A stretch of DNA of 42,240 bases from Paenibacillus koleovorans NBRC 103111 (GTDB lineage: Bacteria > Bacillota > Bacilli > Paenibacillales > NBRC-103111), in NCBI RefSeq assembly GCF_004000845.1, contig NZ_BIMA01000058.1:1-42240 (forward strand), written 5' to 3'. The notes under the pieces are model-generated. The model was not told the origin of the DNA. It did not search any database and saw nothing but the letters and a program-made list of their open reading frames with translations. This document shows positions 6,532 through 14,345 of this stretch, in pieces; the stretch's first letter is position 1, and each line of letters begins with the position of its first letter. Both the position numbers and the translations under genes were made by a program.

Positions 6532-7085
6532 CTACGAATCCTTGTACCCGACCGACAGGCTTCCTGCCTTGGCGGACGCTGAAACAGAGGCCACCTCGAC
6601 GGCACCGGCATGCGCTGTGGCCAGCGCCGGCGGCAGCCAGCCCGCGTTCGCCGGCTTCGGATGACGGTAAGCGCCGTCCGCCGGCAGCGGTCGATCGCTC
6701 CAGCGCAATCCGTCTCCGTTAAACTGTGGCATCCAAGGCGCGAGCGCCTCGAACATCTCGTCGCACATGCGCCACACTTCGTCGGTGTTGCATACCGCCG
6801 AAGTGAGCGGATCGTGCAGCACGGCCAGCCGAACGAGCTCGCGGTTGCCGGTCAGCGCCGCCTCGACCGCCATCTCCTGCACGCTGATGCTCGTGCGGCA
6901 GGTCGCGGCGCATTGCAGCGGCAGCGGACCGACCCAGGCGGGGCTGATGCCATTGCCATCGACGTAACAAGGAATTTCGATCGTGCTGCCGTTCGGCAGG
7001 TTGGTGATCAAATCGCGGTTGCCGATGTTAAAGTGGCCGCGGTACGGCCGACCGGTCTCGATCGCTTCAATAAATGCAGAGAAGC
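6532..7085 (-). pseudogene. 3' part of a GH4 glycosidase gene (LplD/MelA-like alpha-glucosidase/galactosidase/galacturonidase)
   Basis: The reading frame gives the C-terminal portion of a glycoside hydrolase family 4 protein: 'AIETGRPYRGHFNIGNRDLI', 'NLPNGSTIEIPCYVDGNGI', 'WVGPLPLQCAATCRTSI', 'VEAALTGNRELVRLAVLHDPLTSAV' and 'MCDEMFEALAPWMPQF'. GH4 enzymes use NAD+ and a divalent metal to cleave glycosides by an oxidation-elimination mechanism. About 180 residues remain of a usual 430-450. The NAD-binding N-terminal half and the metal-binding Cys/His region are missing. The homology stops near 7080, exactly where the oppositely oriented AraC gene begins, so a deletion joined the two. No start codon with a ribosome binding site remains. 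Confidence 0.75.
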
Positions 7086-7967
7086 TCCTACGGGTTTATT
7101 TTCACGGAATCCGTCGCTCCGCTCGATATTCAGCTTCGCTCGATCGGCTGGGAGCATCGGACTTCAACGGATTACGATTGGGACGGCACCAAACGACGTG
7201 AAGGCATCAGCCTCTTGCTTCAATACACGCTTAAGGGTTCGGGCATCTGGATTACGGCGGTGTGACGCATCGGGTCGAGCCGGGACAAGCGATGCTGCTG
7301 CGCATCCCGTCCGAACATCGGTATTATTTGCCTGCGGAGAGCGAAGGCTGGGACTTCTTGTTCGTCATGCTCCAAGGGAAAGCGGTCGACGCGTACTGGC
7401 AGCTGCTGGTGAATGAGGGCAAGGCGCCGCTCGGCAAATTCGCCCTGGACCATCCCGCCGTCCATTTCCTCATGGATACGTATAGAGAATGTACGAGTCC
7501 GGGACCCGGAATCAGCAATGCGTACCAAGGGTCGGCGATTGCGTACCGGCTTCTGATGGAGCTGCTGCGAAGCTCGTTCCAAACGGCGGATCCCGTCCCG
7601 GCTGCTCTGGATCGCATCGAACCGATCGAGCGGGCGGGCGATCGCCCATATGCGCGCCAAATACGCCGAGCTGAACGGCCTGGATGAGCTGAGCGAAGCA
7701 TCGGGGCTGTCCAAATACCATTTCAGCCGACTGTTCCACCGGACGAAGGGCGTGACGCCGCTGCATTATTTGACCAATATCCGCATGGAAAAAGCGGTGG
7801 AGCTGCTGCGTCATTCCACCCTGACCGTAGAAGAAATAGCGGCGGGTGTCGGTTATGCGAGCGGCAACTATTTTTGTAAAGTGTTTCGATCGAAAACGGG
7901 CAGCACGCCTGGACAATTTCGTGCGGGAAAAGGGTTTGCACCGGTTGATTTCCTCTTGTTCAAGTAA
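7074..7967 (+). pseudogene. AraC family regulator with two frameshifts
   Basis: Three successive frames carry one AraC-type regulator. Frame A (7074-7265) has the start of the sugar-binding cupin region ('WDGTKRREGISLLLQYTLKG'). Frame B (7262-7687) continues it ('HRVEPGQAMLLRIPSEHRYY', 'GWDFLFVMLQGKAVDAYW'). Frame C (from about 7635 to 7967) carries both helix-turn-helix motifs of the AraC DNA-binding domain ('LDELSEASGLSKYHFSRLFH', 'TPLHYLTNIRMEKAVELLR', 'TVEEIAAGVGYASGNYFCK'). The breaks are near 7255 and 7630. The intact protein would have about 290 residues. AraC regulators commonly flank GH4 genes in Paenibacillus, so this was probably the regulator of the truncated neighbour. Two independent breaks argue against a single sequencing error, though error cannot be excluded. 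Confidence 0.8.
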
Positions 7968-8065
7968 TGCTCCAGCCCTATTCTAGCAACCTGTTCTACC
8001 AATTCGGAAACCGATAGCTTACTATAAGGGGAGAAGGAATTGGCGCTGCGCAGGGAGGAATGCTA

Positions 8066-8461
8066 ATGCAGGTGAAGCTGCTGTTCGTGTATGGGACGCT
8101 CCGCAAGGGCGGGGAAAATCATTACTTCATCCAATCCGTGCCTTGTTGGGCGGAGCGGGCCTGGCTGCAGGGAACACTGGCCGATACCGGCAACGGCTAT
8201 CCTGCTTTGGTGCTGAGCGAGGGAGGCCGTGTGGCAGGCGAGCTGTACTTGGTCGACTGGGACGGCATCGGGAAAAGCTTGGACCGGTTGGAGGATTATT
8301 GGGGGCCGGGCGATGCGCGCAACGAGTACGAGCGCGTGGAAGTGCAGGTTGAGACGGACCGCGGTCCCGTACAAGCATGGACATATGTGTATTCGGAGGA
8401 GCAGGCGGCTTCGCTGCGCGTCATTTCGTCGGGCGATTGGATGGTACGCGGCGACGGATGA
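8066..8461 (+). CDS. gamma-glutamylcyclotransferase family protein
   Basis: The protein of about 131 residues has the GGCT/AIG2 fold signature: 'LLFVYGTLRKGGENH' (the conserved YGTL-R-G cavity loop), 'GNGYPALVLSEGGRVAGELY' (YPAL and the G-E-L/V-Y strand) and 'LDRLEDYWGP' with the conserved acidic residue of the LD-x-LE-x-Y motif. Such enzymes form 5-oxoproline from gamma-glutamyl amines or act on related amides; the substrate here is unknown. AGGGAGGA (8052-8059) directly abuts ATG 8060, so the next in-frame ATG at 8066 is the better start. The helicase gene follows after 39 bases and is probably co-transcribed. Confidence 0.8.
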   Translation: MQVKLLFVYGTLRKGGENHYFIQSVPCWAERAWLQGTLADTGNGYPALVLSEGGRVAGELYLVDWDGIGKSLDRLEDYWGPGDARNEYERVEVQVETDRGPVQAWTYVYSEEQAASLRVISSGDWMVRGDG

Positions 8462-8500
8462 GCGAAAGCTCCGAATGACGATAGAGAAGCGGGTGAGGAC

Positions 8501-10855
8501 ATGACGACGGAGCCGGTTTTTGAAATAGCGGTAAGAACATTGGCGGAATATGCGTTCCGCAGCGGCAGCATCGATGCCGGCTTCCGGTCGGCGAGCTCGC
8601 TGGCGGACGGGGTGAAGGCGCATCAGAAGCTGCAGCTGCAGTATGGCGAACAGGACCGCAAGGAAGTACACTTGAGGGAAGAAATCGCCTGCGACGGGCT
8701 TGCGTTCGTGCTGGAGGGCCGATGCGACGGGCTGCTGCAGCACGAGGAGGGCGTGACGATCGAGGAGATCAAGTCGACCGCCTCCGATATAACGAGTATT
8801 GAGGGAGACGGGTATCCCGTCCATTGGGCGCAAGCGTACGGCTATGCCTACATGTATGCGGTTGCGAACGGGCTGCCGGCGATGCGGATTCAGCTTACTT
8901 ATGTGCACGTGGAGTCGGATGCGAAACGTTGTTTCATCCGTGTCGTGCCGATGGAGGAGCTGGAGCGCGAGGTGATGATCATGTTGCGGGCTTATGCGCC
9001 GTTTGCGCGTATGCTGGCTGCGCATGGTGAACGCCGGGACGCCTCGATCGAGCAGTTGAGCTTTCCGTATGATACTTATCGGCCGGGCCAACGCAAGCTC
9101 GCCGGCGCGGTGTACAAGTCGATCGAGGAAAGCCGCAAGCTGTTCGTCCAAGCCCCGACGGGCATCGGCAAGACGATCTCGACGACGTTCCCGGCCGTCA
9201 AGGCGATGGGGCGCGGCTTCGTACAGCGCCTGTTCTACTTGACGGCGCGGACGATTACGCGTACCGCGGCCGAGGATGCGTTCGCGCGCATGCAGGCGAA
9301 CGGTTTGATGCTGCATGCCGTGACGATCACGGCCAAGGACAAAATCTGCTTCCAGCCGGAGGTCAGCTGCCGCAAGGAGGACTGTCCGTTCGCGGACGGC
9401 TACTACGATCGGATCAATGGGGCGCTGCTCGATCTGTTGTCCGCGGAGACGCTGATGACGCGCCCGGTCATCGAGGCGTATGCGCGCAAGCACCGCGTCT
9501 GCCCGTTCGAGCTGTCGCTCGACGCCGCTTACGTGTCGGAAGCGGTCATCTGCGATTACAATTATGTGTTCGATCCTCGCGTCTCGCTCAAGCGTTGGCT
9601 GGCGGAGCAGAAACGATCGGCGGCATTGCTGATCGACGAAGCTCATAATCTCGTCGACCGGGGGCGGGACATGTTCTCCGCGGCGGTGCGGAAAGCCGAT
9701 TTTCTGGCGCTTCAACGCGAGATGAAGGGGAAGCACGGGGGTGTTTATAACGCCGCAAAAGCGGTGAATGATTATATGATCGCCGTTCGCAAGGAAGGAG
9801 CGGGGGAGAGCAGGCAACGCTCTGTGCCGGAACGTCCGGATAGGCTGAACGAGCTGCTGGAAGGTTTTGTTGTACAAGCTGAGCAAGCTTTGCTGTCGAT
9901 GCGCACCGAGAAGCAGCTGCTGGACTTGTTTTTCAGCGCGCTTGCGTTTACACGCATTCACGAGCTGTATGACGAGCGATTCGTGACGTTCTACGAGATG
10001 GACAAAAGCGATGTGCAGGTGAAGCTGTTTTGCCTTGATCCATCGCATCTGCTGCGCCAGATGGGCAAAGGGTTCCGCTCGCATATTTATTTTTCCGCCA
10101 CGCTGACTCCAGGCTCTTACTATCGGGACATGCTGGGAGCGGAGGAGGACGACTACGGTCTTGCCGTTCCTTCGCCGTTCTCAAGCGAACAGTGGAAAAT
10201 TCGAGTCCATCCGGTGTCGACGCGGTACCGGGATCGGGAGCAATCCAAGGAGACGATCGCCTCGATCATCCGGCGGCTGGTAGAAGGGCGCAAAGGGAAC
10301 TATTTGGTCTTTTTCCCGTCCTACGCCTACATGGAGAGTGTGCTTGCTGAGTTTGTGGAGGTGGCGGAGGTAGCAGCGGGGGGTGGTGAACCGTTCGACA
10401 CCTTGGTGCAGCAGCCGGAGATGAGGGAGGAGGAGCGGGAGCAGTTTCTGTCTGCTTTCTCTGCGAGCAACTCGCGCACGTTGGTCGGTTTTGCGGTGTT
10501 GGGCGGTATTTTTTCCGAAGGCATCGATCTGGTGGGGGACCGTTTGACCGGTGTCGTTGTGGTCGGGGTGGGCTTGCCTCAGGTCGGGCTGGAGCGGGAA
10601 GAAATCAAGCGGCATTTTGACGAACAGGGGAAAAACGGCTTCGAATACGCCTACGTGTTCCCGGGGATGAACAAAGTGCTTCAGGCTGGAGGGAGATTGA
10701 TCCGTTCGGAGGAAGATCACGGGCTGCTGCTGTTGATCGACGATCGGTACGTCCAGCCGCGGTACAAGCGGTTATTGCCGGACGAGTGGTTGCATTTTCG
10801 GATTTTTCGAGGGGAAAGTTGGAGCCTGGCTGACTATCAGACGGAGTCGTATTAG
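8501..10855 (+). CDS. Rad3/XPD-type iron-sulfur DNA helicase with N-terminal PD-(D/E)XK nuclease-like domain
   Basis: The protein has 784 residues. Residues about 1-185 form a Cas4/RecB-like nuclease domain: E60 ('REE'), D76 ('GRCDG'), E89-x-K91 ('EIKS') and 'QAYGYAY' (111-117) correspond to RecB-family motifs I-III and the Q-Y motif. The helicase follows. Walker A is 'APTGIGKT' (218-225), four cysteines at 283, 290, 295 and 334 are spaced as in XPD/DinG [4Fe-4S] domains, the DEAH box is at 379-382, 'SATLTPG' lies at 532-538, and motif VI is 'QAGGRLIRSEED' (728-739). XPD-like enzymes unwind 5'-3'. A helicase with its own nuclease domain suggests processing of branched or flapped DNA. All key residues are present. 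The gene lies 39 bases behind the GGCT-like gene and 27 bases before the C39 gene. Confidence 0.85.
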   Translation: MTTEPVFEIAVRTLAEYAFRSGSIDAGFRSASSLADGVKAHQKLQLQYGEQDRKEVHLREEIACDGLAFVLEGRCDGLLQHEEGVTIEEIKSTASDITSIEGDGYPVHWAQAYGYAYMYAVANGLPAMRIQLTYVHVESDAKRCFIRVVPMEELEREVMIMLRAYAPFARMLAAHGERRDASIEQLSFPYDTYRPGQRKLAGAVYKSIEESRKLFVQAPTGIGKTISTTFPAVKAMGRGFVQRLFYLTARTITRTAAEDAFARMQANGLMLHAVTITAKDKICFQPEVSCRKEDCPFADGYYDRINGALLDLLSAETLMTRPVIEAYARKHRVCPFELSLDAAYVSEAVICDYNYVFDPRVSLKRWLAEQKRSAALLIDEAHNLVDRGRDMFSAAVRKADFLALQREMKGKHGGVYNAAKAVNDYMIAVRKEGAGESRQRSVPERPDRLNELLEGFVVQAEQALLSMRTEKQLLDLFFSALAFTRIHELYDERFVTFYEMDKSDVQVKLFCLDPSHLLRQMGKGFRSHIYFSATLTPGSYYRDMLGAEEDDYGLAVPSPFSSEQWKIRVHPVSTRYRDREQSKETIASIIRRLVEGRKGNYLVFFPSYAYMESVLAEFVEVAEVAAGGGEPFDTLVQQPEMREEEREQFLSAFSASNSRTLVGFAVLGGIFSEGIDLVGDRLTGVVVVGVGLPQVGLEREEIKRHFDEQGKNGFEYAYVFPGMNKVLQAGGRLIRSEEDHGLLLLIDDRYVQPRYKRLLPDEWLHFRIFRGESWSLADYQTESY

Positions 10856-10882
10856 GTAGACATTGGCGGGGAGGGAATCGGG

Positions 10883-11836
10883 ATGAGAACGAGGGCGATC
10901 GCGTGGCTGCTGGGAATGGTGATTGTGTCGGGTTTGTTTGTCCGTTATCCGCTTGGAATCGGGTTTGATACGAGGGAGCCGGCTGAGGAGGAAGTGAGGG
11001 AACAGGCGTCTGCGGTGGAGCTGGGGACAGGGACGGTTGTGCCATTGGAGATTTCTGCGGCTGCCGCTGGACAGGTGGTTGTGACGCCGACTTCGGATGA
11101 AGTCTCTGTTGTGGAGGGGGAGGCCATTCCGACTGTTCCTGTCGAAGTGCTACTCGTTGCTGAGGCAGCGGCAGTAGAGGCTGTGGAATTGCCGCCTGCT
11201 GAAACCGCCTGGTACTACGATGAGGAGCAGCATAGCGCCATGCATCTGATCGATGTGCCGATCATCAGCCAACTGCCGGAGCTGTACAATGGCTGCGAAA
11301 TTACAAGCTTTGCCATGCTGCTCGCCCATCTCGGCAAGCCGATGGACAAGCTCGAGCTGGCCGAGCTGATGCCGCGCGACTATACGCCGGCCGTCTTGGA
11401 CGAGAACGGGACGATACTCGAGTGGGGCGACCCGGATCAAGGCTTCGTCGGCGACGTGTACGGCAACGATCTAGGCTATGGCATCTATGCGCCCCCGCTG
11501 GCTCAGATGCTGGGCGAGCTGTATGAAGGCGGCGCGCTGGATTTGACCGGGCAGGACTTCTCGGCAGTTGAAGAGTCGGTGGCTGCCGGCAAACCGGTGA
11601 TGATCTGGAACATCGCCACATTCGCGCCGAGCGACGCTTGGGTCACCTGGTACACGTCCGAAGGCAAGGAAGTGACGGCAACGTTTCAGGAGCATTGCGT
11701 GCTGTTGGTCGGGTATGACGACACCTATGTCTACATCAACAACCCGTTCGAGCGCGTTCAAGCCCAGGTCGTCGACAAATGGTCGTTCATCGCCGGTTGG
11801 GAGCAGCTGGGCAGCAAAGCTTTGACCTATATGTAG
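10883..11836 (+). CDS. membrane-anchored C39-family (papain-like) peptidase
   Basis: The protein has 317 residues. Residues 7-20 form an N-terminal membrane anchor or signal segment ('AWLLGMVIVSGLFV') without a clear cleavage site. About 85 residues of acidic, valine/alanine-rich linker follow. The catalytic domain (about 118-317) is Peptidase_C39_2: Q130 in 'IISQLPELYNGCE' as oxyanion residue, the catalytic cysteine C138 in 'GCEITSFAM', the histidine H271 in 'EHCVLLVGYDD' and N286/N287 in 'INNPF'. Related Bacillota proteins are exported and of unknown substrate. GTG or ATG choices nearby are limited; ATG 10883 has GGAGGGAAT upstream. The gene follows the helicase closely and ends in a strong terminator. 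Confidence 0.8.
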   Translation: MRTRAIAWLLGMVIVSGLFVRYPLGIGFDTREPAEEEVREQASAVELGTGTVVPLEISAAAAGQVVVTPTSDEVSVVEGEAIPTVPVEVLLVAEAAAVEAVELPPAETAWYYDEEQHSAMHLIDVPIISQLPELYNGCEITSFAMLLAHLGKPMDKLELAELMPRDYTPAVLDENGTILEWGDPDQGFVGDVYGNDLGYGIYAPPLAQMLGELYEGGALDLTGQDFSAVEESVAAGKPVMIWNIATFAPSDAWVTWYTSEGKEVTATFQEHCVLLVGYDDTYVYINNPFERVQAQVVDKWSFIAGWEQLGSKALTYM

Positions 11837-11856
11837 GGTCAATATTCTGGAGGATT

Positions 11857-11890
11857 TCAAAAAGCCGGTCGACTGTCGATCGGCTTTTTT
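11857..11890 (+). terminator. rho-independent terminator after the C39 peptidase gene
   Basis: AAAGCCGGTCGA and TCGATCGGCTTT pair across a short CTG loop (one G-T wobble) and are followed by six T. It closes the transcription unit that begins at the GGCT-like gene. Confidence 0.85.
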
Positions 11891-11950
11891 GCGTTTGGAG
11901 TTACTTTGGTTTCTCCTCCGTACGGCCAGCACCTTCCGCACTAGTGTACC

Positions 11951-11988
11951 ACCACACCACACCACACCACACCACACCACACCACACC
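11951..11988. repeat. pentanucleotide microsatellite (ACCAC)n
   Basis: Seven perfect ACCAC units plus a partial one. Read on the minus strand it is (GTGGT)n, whose regularly spaced GG pairs could form two-tetrad G-quadruplexes. It lies in non-coding DNA just left of the large palindrome. Confidence 0.9.
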
Positions 11989-12028
11989 AGTACCCAGTAC
12001 CGCCAGCAACAAATACCAAACTCCCGTC

Positions 12029-12885
12029 CAGTAAATATCCGTAATTGGTTTGGTAATAGCTAACTTTCGTTTGTTATTCACTCATCGATCCAAAATCGTC
12101 GATAAACAACAAACTTTTGTTTGTTATTAGCTAACTTTTGACTGCTACTGGGGTGGGTGAATGCAGGTTTTTTGGCGGTTAGGATTGGATGAGTTGGAGG
12201 CTGGTTGATAGGATAGGTAATCGGATGGTTGATCGGATTTGCGGTTGGATTTGTAGCCGGATGGAGGATATGGGCTCGGAATGGTAGTCGGATTGGCCGG
12301 ATAGGCAATCAGACGGGGAGTTGGACTGGTGGTCGGGAATGGTGGTCGGATGGGCGGTCGGTTGACGGTCGGTTGGCGGTCGGTTGACGGTCGGATGGGC
12401 GGTCGGTTGACGGTCGGTTGGCGGTCGGTTGGCGGTCGGTTGGCGGTCGGATGGGTGGTCGGATGGGTGGTCGGTTGGCGGTCGGTTGGGTGGTAGGACT
12501 GCTAGTCGATAGTAGTCGAATTAGTTGTCGGTTTGAGAGTCGGACTCCTTGCCAGTTGGGTTGTCGGCTAATGGGTAGTCGGTGACATGCACTTGCCCCC
12601 GTCACGACCGGACACATCAGATCTGAGCACCCCAGCCCCAAGCTGCTAGCCCCTACCCCACCTCCAACTATCCATATAGAACTCCTGCCCCACCCAAGCC
12701 AAACTAGACCCGGCACTTCGTTCGAGCCTTCAGACCGCCAAACCCAACACACCCGGCACCCAGTAACAGTCCAAAAGGTTGTTATTAACAAACCAATATT
12801 CGCTATTTTCAGGAAAACTAACCGGTTCACGCAATAACTAACTAAAGTTCGCTAATACAGAATTCATTTGATGATATTTACAGAG
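12029..12885. repeat. approximately 850-bp degenerate palindrome (long imperfect inverted repeat)
   Basis: Three blocks of the left arm recur inverted in the right arm, in order and with similar spacing. TAAATATC (12032-12039) matches GATATTTA (12873-12880). The 25 bases 12054-12078 match 12833-12857 inverted with 21 identities. The roughly 58 bases 12123-12180 match 12732-12789 inverted, including CTTTTG-ACTG-TACTGGG and GGCGGT. Blocks two and three are 44 bases apart in both arms. Read inward, both arms are G-rich, so base skew flips near 12585. No transposase or convincing gene lies inside. The origin is unknown: an old inverted duplication, a MITE-like element or a large hairpin structure. 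Confidence 0.65.
12331..12491 (+). repeat. GGTCGG minisatellite (about 14 units of 11-13 bp)
   Basis: Tandem units all begin GGTCGG: 11-base forms GGTCGGTTGAC and GGTCGGTTGGC, 12-base forms GGTCGGATGGGC/T. Degenerate units extend from about 12190 to 12580. Consecutive GG pairs with 1-2 base loops on the plus strand fit two-tetrad G-quadruplexes. Units of two sizes exclude a clean reading frame. It sits at the centre of the palindrome. Confidence 0.85.
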
Positions 12886-12891
12886 CCTAAG

Positions 12892-13352
12892 TTAGCTATG
12901 AATCCAAGAAAGGTTGCCAGCATGTACACATTGTTGGACAAAGTCCATCCCCCCGATCGCCAACGGTTGGAACCAACCTCTAACAGGGCGTCTGTGGCGC
13001 CTTTGGCAATCATTTTTTTCTCGCCCCGTCACCGACTTTCACCATGCTTAACTATCTGCCGGGAACCCCTCATCAACCCCCTGAATAAGTAGTTAACTGT
13101 ACTTGCATGAGTCTTACAATCCAAATTAAGAAAGGATAGTTAGTCTTCAGGTTGCATTTTTCTGCAATGCAGCAAAGCAACAACTTGCTAACGCTTTCAA
13201 GAGTCTATGCCCTGCAATTTAAACGCGTTAATGTAACAAAATTACATAAAAATAAATATATGATGACAAAATGTTTCTTGTCCCTTAGAATAGAGAAGTC
13301 ATTATAGCAGTTTCGAAACCAGTTTTAGCAAGGATTTCTATTTTTCCGAAGA
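12892..13352. other. AT-rich gene-free stretch upstream of the peptide transporter operon
   Basis: No convincing gene is seen. Items present: the palindrome GGTTGG-AA-CCAACC (12965-12978), and the short inverted repeat ATGTAA-CAAAA-TTACAT (13231-13247), which resembles an operator and lies in a very AT-rich tract about 110 bases before oppD. A promoter for the operon probably lies between 13250 and 13330 (TTGTCC near 13276 with TATAGC 19 bases on is the best but poor candidate). Confidence 0.4.
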
Positions 13353-14345
13353 GTGAAGGTGAGCACCTTGCCCGATGCAATCTTAGAAGTGAAGTCGCTC
13401 CGTACCGTTATAAAGGACAAGCATAGGGAACTGACCATCGTGGACGGCATCGATTTTACGATTGGGACGAACGAGGTTGTCGCGCTAGTGGGCGAGTCGG
13501 GCTGCGGCAAAAGCATGACCTCGCTCTCGATCATGCAGCTGCTGCCGAAGTCGGGCGCGATCGATCATGGTGAGGTCCGCCTGAAGGGGCGCAATCTCGT
13601 AGGGCTAAAGAAACGAGAAATGGCGCGCGTGCGCGGCCGGCAAATCGCGATGATATTCCAGGAGCCAATGACCTCGCTAAACCCCGTGCTGACGATCGGC
13701 ACCCAGATGACCGAAGGCATTCGCAAGCAGCTCAAGCTGACCAAAGAGGAAGCGGTTACAACCGCCGACCAGTGGCTGAAGCGGGTCGGTTTTCCCGAGC
13801 CCGCGCGCATTCGCAAGGAATACCCGCACCGGCTGTCCGGGGGCATGCGGCAGCGGGTCATGCTCGCGATGGCGATGGCTTGCAAGCCGGACCTGCTTAT
13901 CGCAGATGAGCCGACAACCGCACTGGACGTAACGATCCAAGCCCAAGTGCTCGACATGATCCGCAACCTTATCCAGGAATCCGAGATGTCCGTGCTGTTC
14001 ATCACGCATGATCTTGGCGTCGTCGCGGAGATGGCGAACCGAGTCGTCGTCATGTACGCGGGTCAAATTGTGGAAACGGCCGACGTCAAAGCGATTTTCA
14101 TGGAGCCGCTGCATCCGTATACGCGAGGTTTGCTGCAATCGACGCCGAAAATGCAAGGCAAGCTCGAGAAGCTCGTTCCGATCCCGGGCACCGTTCCGGC
14201 CGTCGGGCAATACCCGGCAGGCTGTCGCTTCGCAGACCGTTGCCCGGTCGCCATCGCGGCTTGCAAGGAAGCGCTCCCCGAGCTGCGGGAACGATCGCCC
14301 GGCCACCATGTGCGCTGCATTCGCGATTTAGGAGGAATCTCATGA
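13353..14345 (+). CDS. oppD: oligopeptide/dipeptide ABC transporter ATP-binding protein OppD/DppD
   Basis: The 330-residue ATPase energises peptide import at the inner face of the membrane. Walker A is 'GESGCGKS' (47-54). Further motifs are the Q-loop 'MIFQEPMTSLNP', the signature 'LSGGMRQR', Walker B 'LLIADEPTTALD' and the H-loop 'ITHDLG'. The C-terminal oligo_HPY region has the four-cysteine pattern GC-RC-C-RC. GTG 13353 is followed by another GTG at 13359; neither has a strong ribosome binding site. The stop codon overlaps the ATG of oppF by four bases (ATGA at 14342-14345), a sign of translational coupling. It is the first gene of a five-gene operon. Confidence 0.93.
   Translation: MKVSTLPDAILEVKSLRTVIKDKHRELTIVDGIDFTIGTNEVVALVGESGCGKSMTSLSIMQLLPKSGAIDHGEVRLKGRNLVGLKKREMARVRGRQIAMIFQEPMTSLNPVLTIGTQMTEGIRKQLKLTKEEAVTTADQWLKRVGFPEPARIRKEYPHRLSGGMRQRVMLAMAMACKPDLLIADEPTTALDVTIQAQVLDMIRNLIQESEMSVLFITHDLGVVAEMANRVVVMYAGQIVETADVKAIFMEPLHPYTRGLLQSTPKMQGKLEKLVPIPGTVPAVGQYPAGCRFADRCPVAIAACKEALPELRERSPGHHVRCIRDLGGIS

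Noticed and set aside
8063-10084. 673-residue reverse-strand reading frame
   Set aside because: It lies antisense to the helicase and GGCT genes, is rich in His/Arg/Leu as expected from codon mirroring in GC-rich genes, and has no recognisable domain.
12331-12491. CRISPR-like array
   Set aside because: Units are 11-13 bp, directly adjacent and nearly identical throughout; there are no spacers and no cas genes.
12309-12830. 173-residue reverse-strand frame with a lipobox-like start and Pro/Thr/Asp/Arg repeats
   Set aside because: The repeats only reflect the GGTCGG minisatellite in one frame, unit lengths vary, the start is a GTG without ribosome binding site, and the middle has no protein-like pattern. 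The lipobox resemblance is probably chance.
12864-13013. 49-residue reverse-strand frame with a hydrophobic C-terminal half
   Set aside because: The composition is protein-like, but no family is recognised, there is no clear ribosome binding site, and its end overlaps the palindrome arm.
12892-13352. T-box or other riboswitch ahead of the peptide transporter operon
   Set aside because: No T-box sequence or known aptamer core was found; only short palindromes are present.
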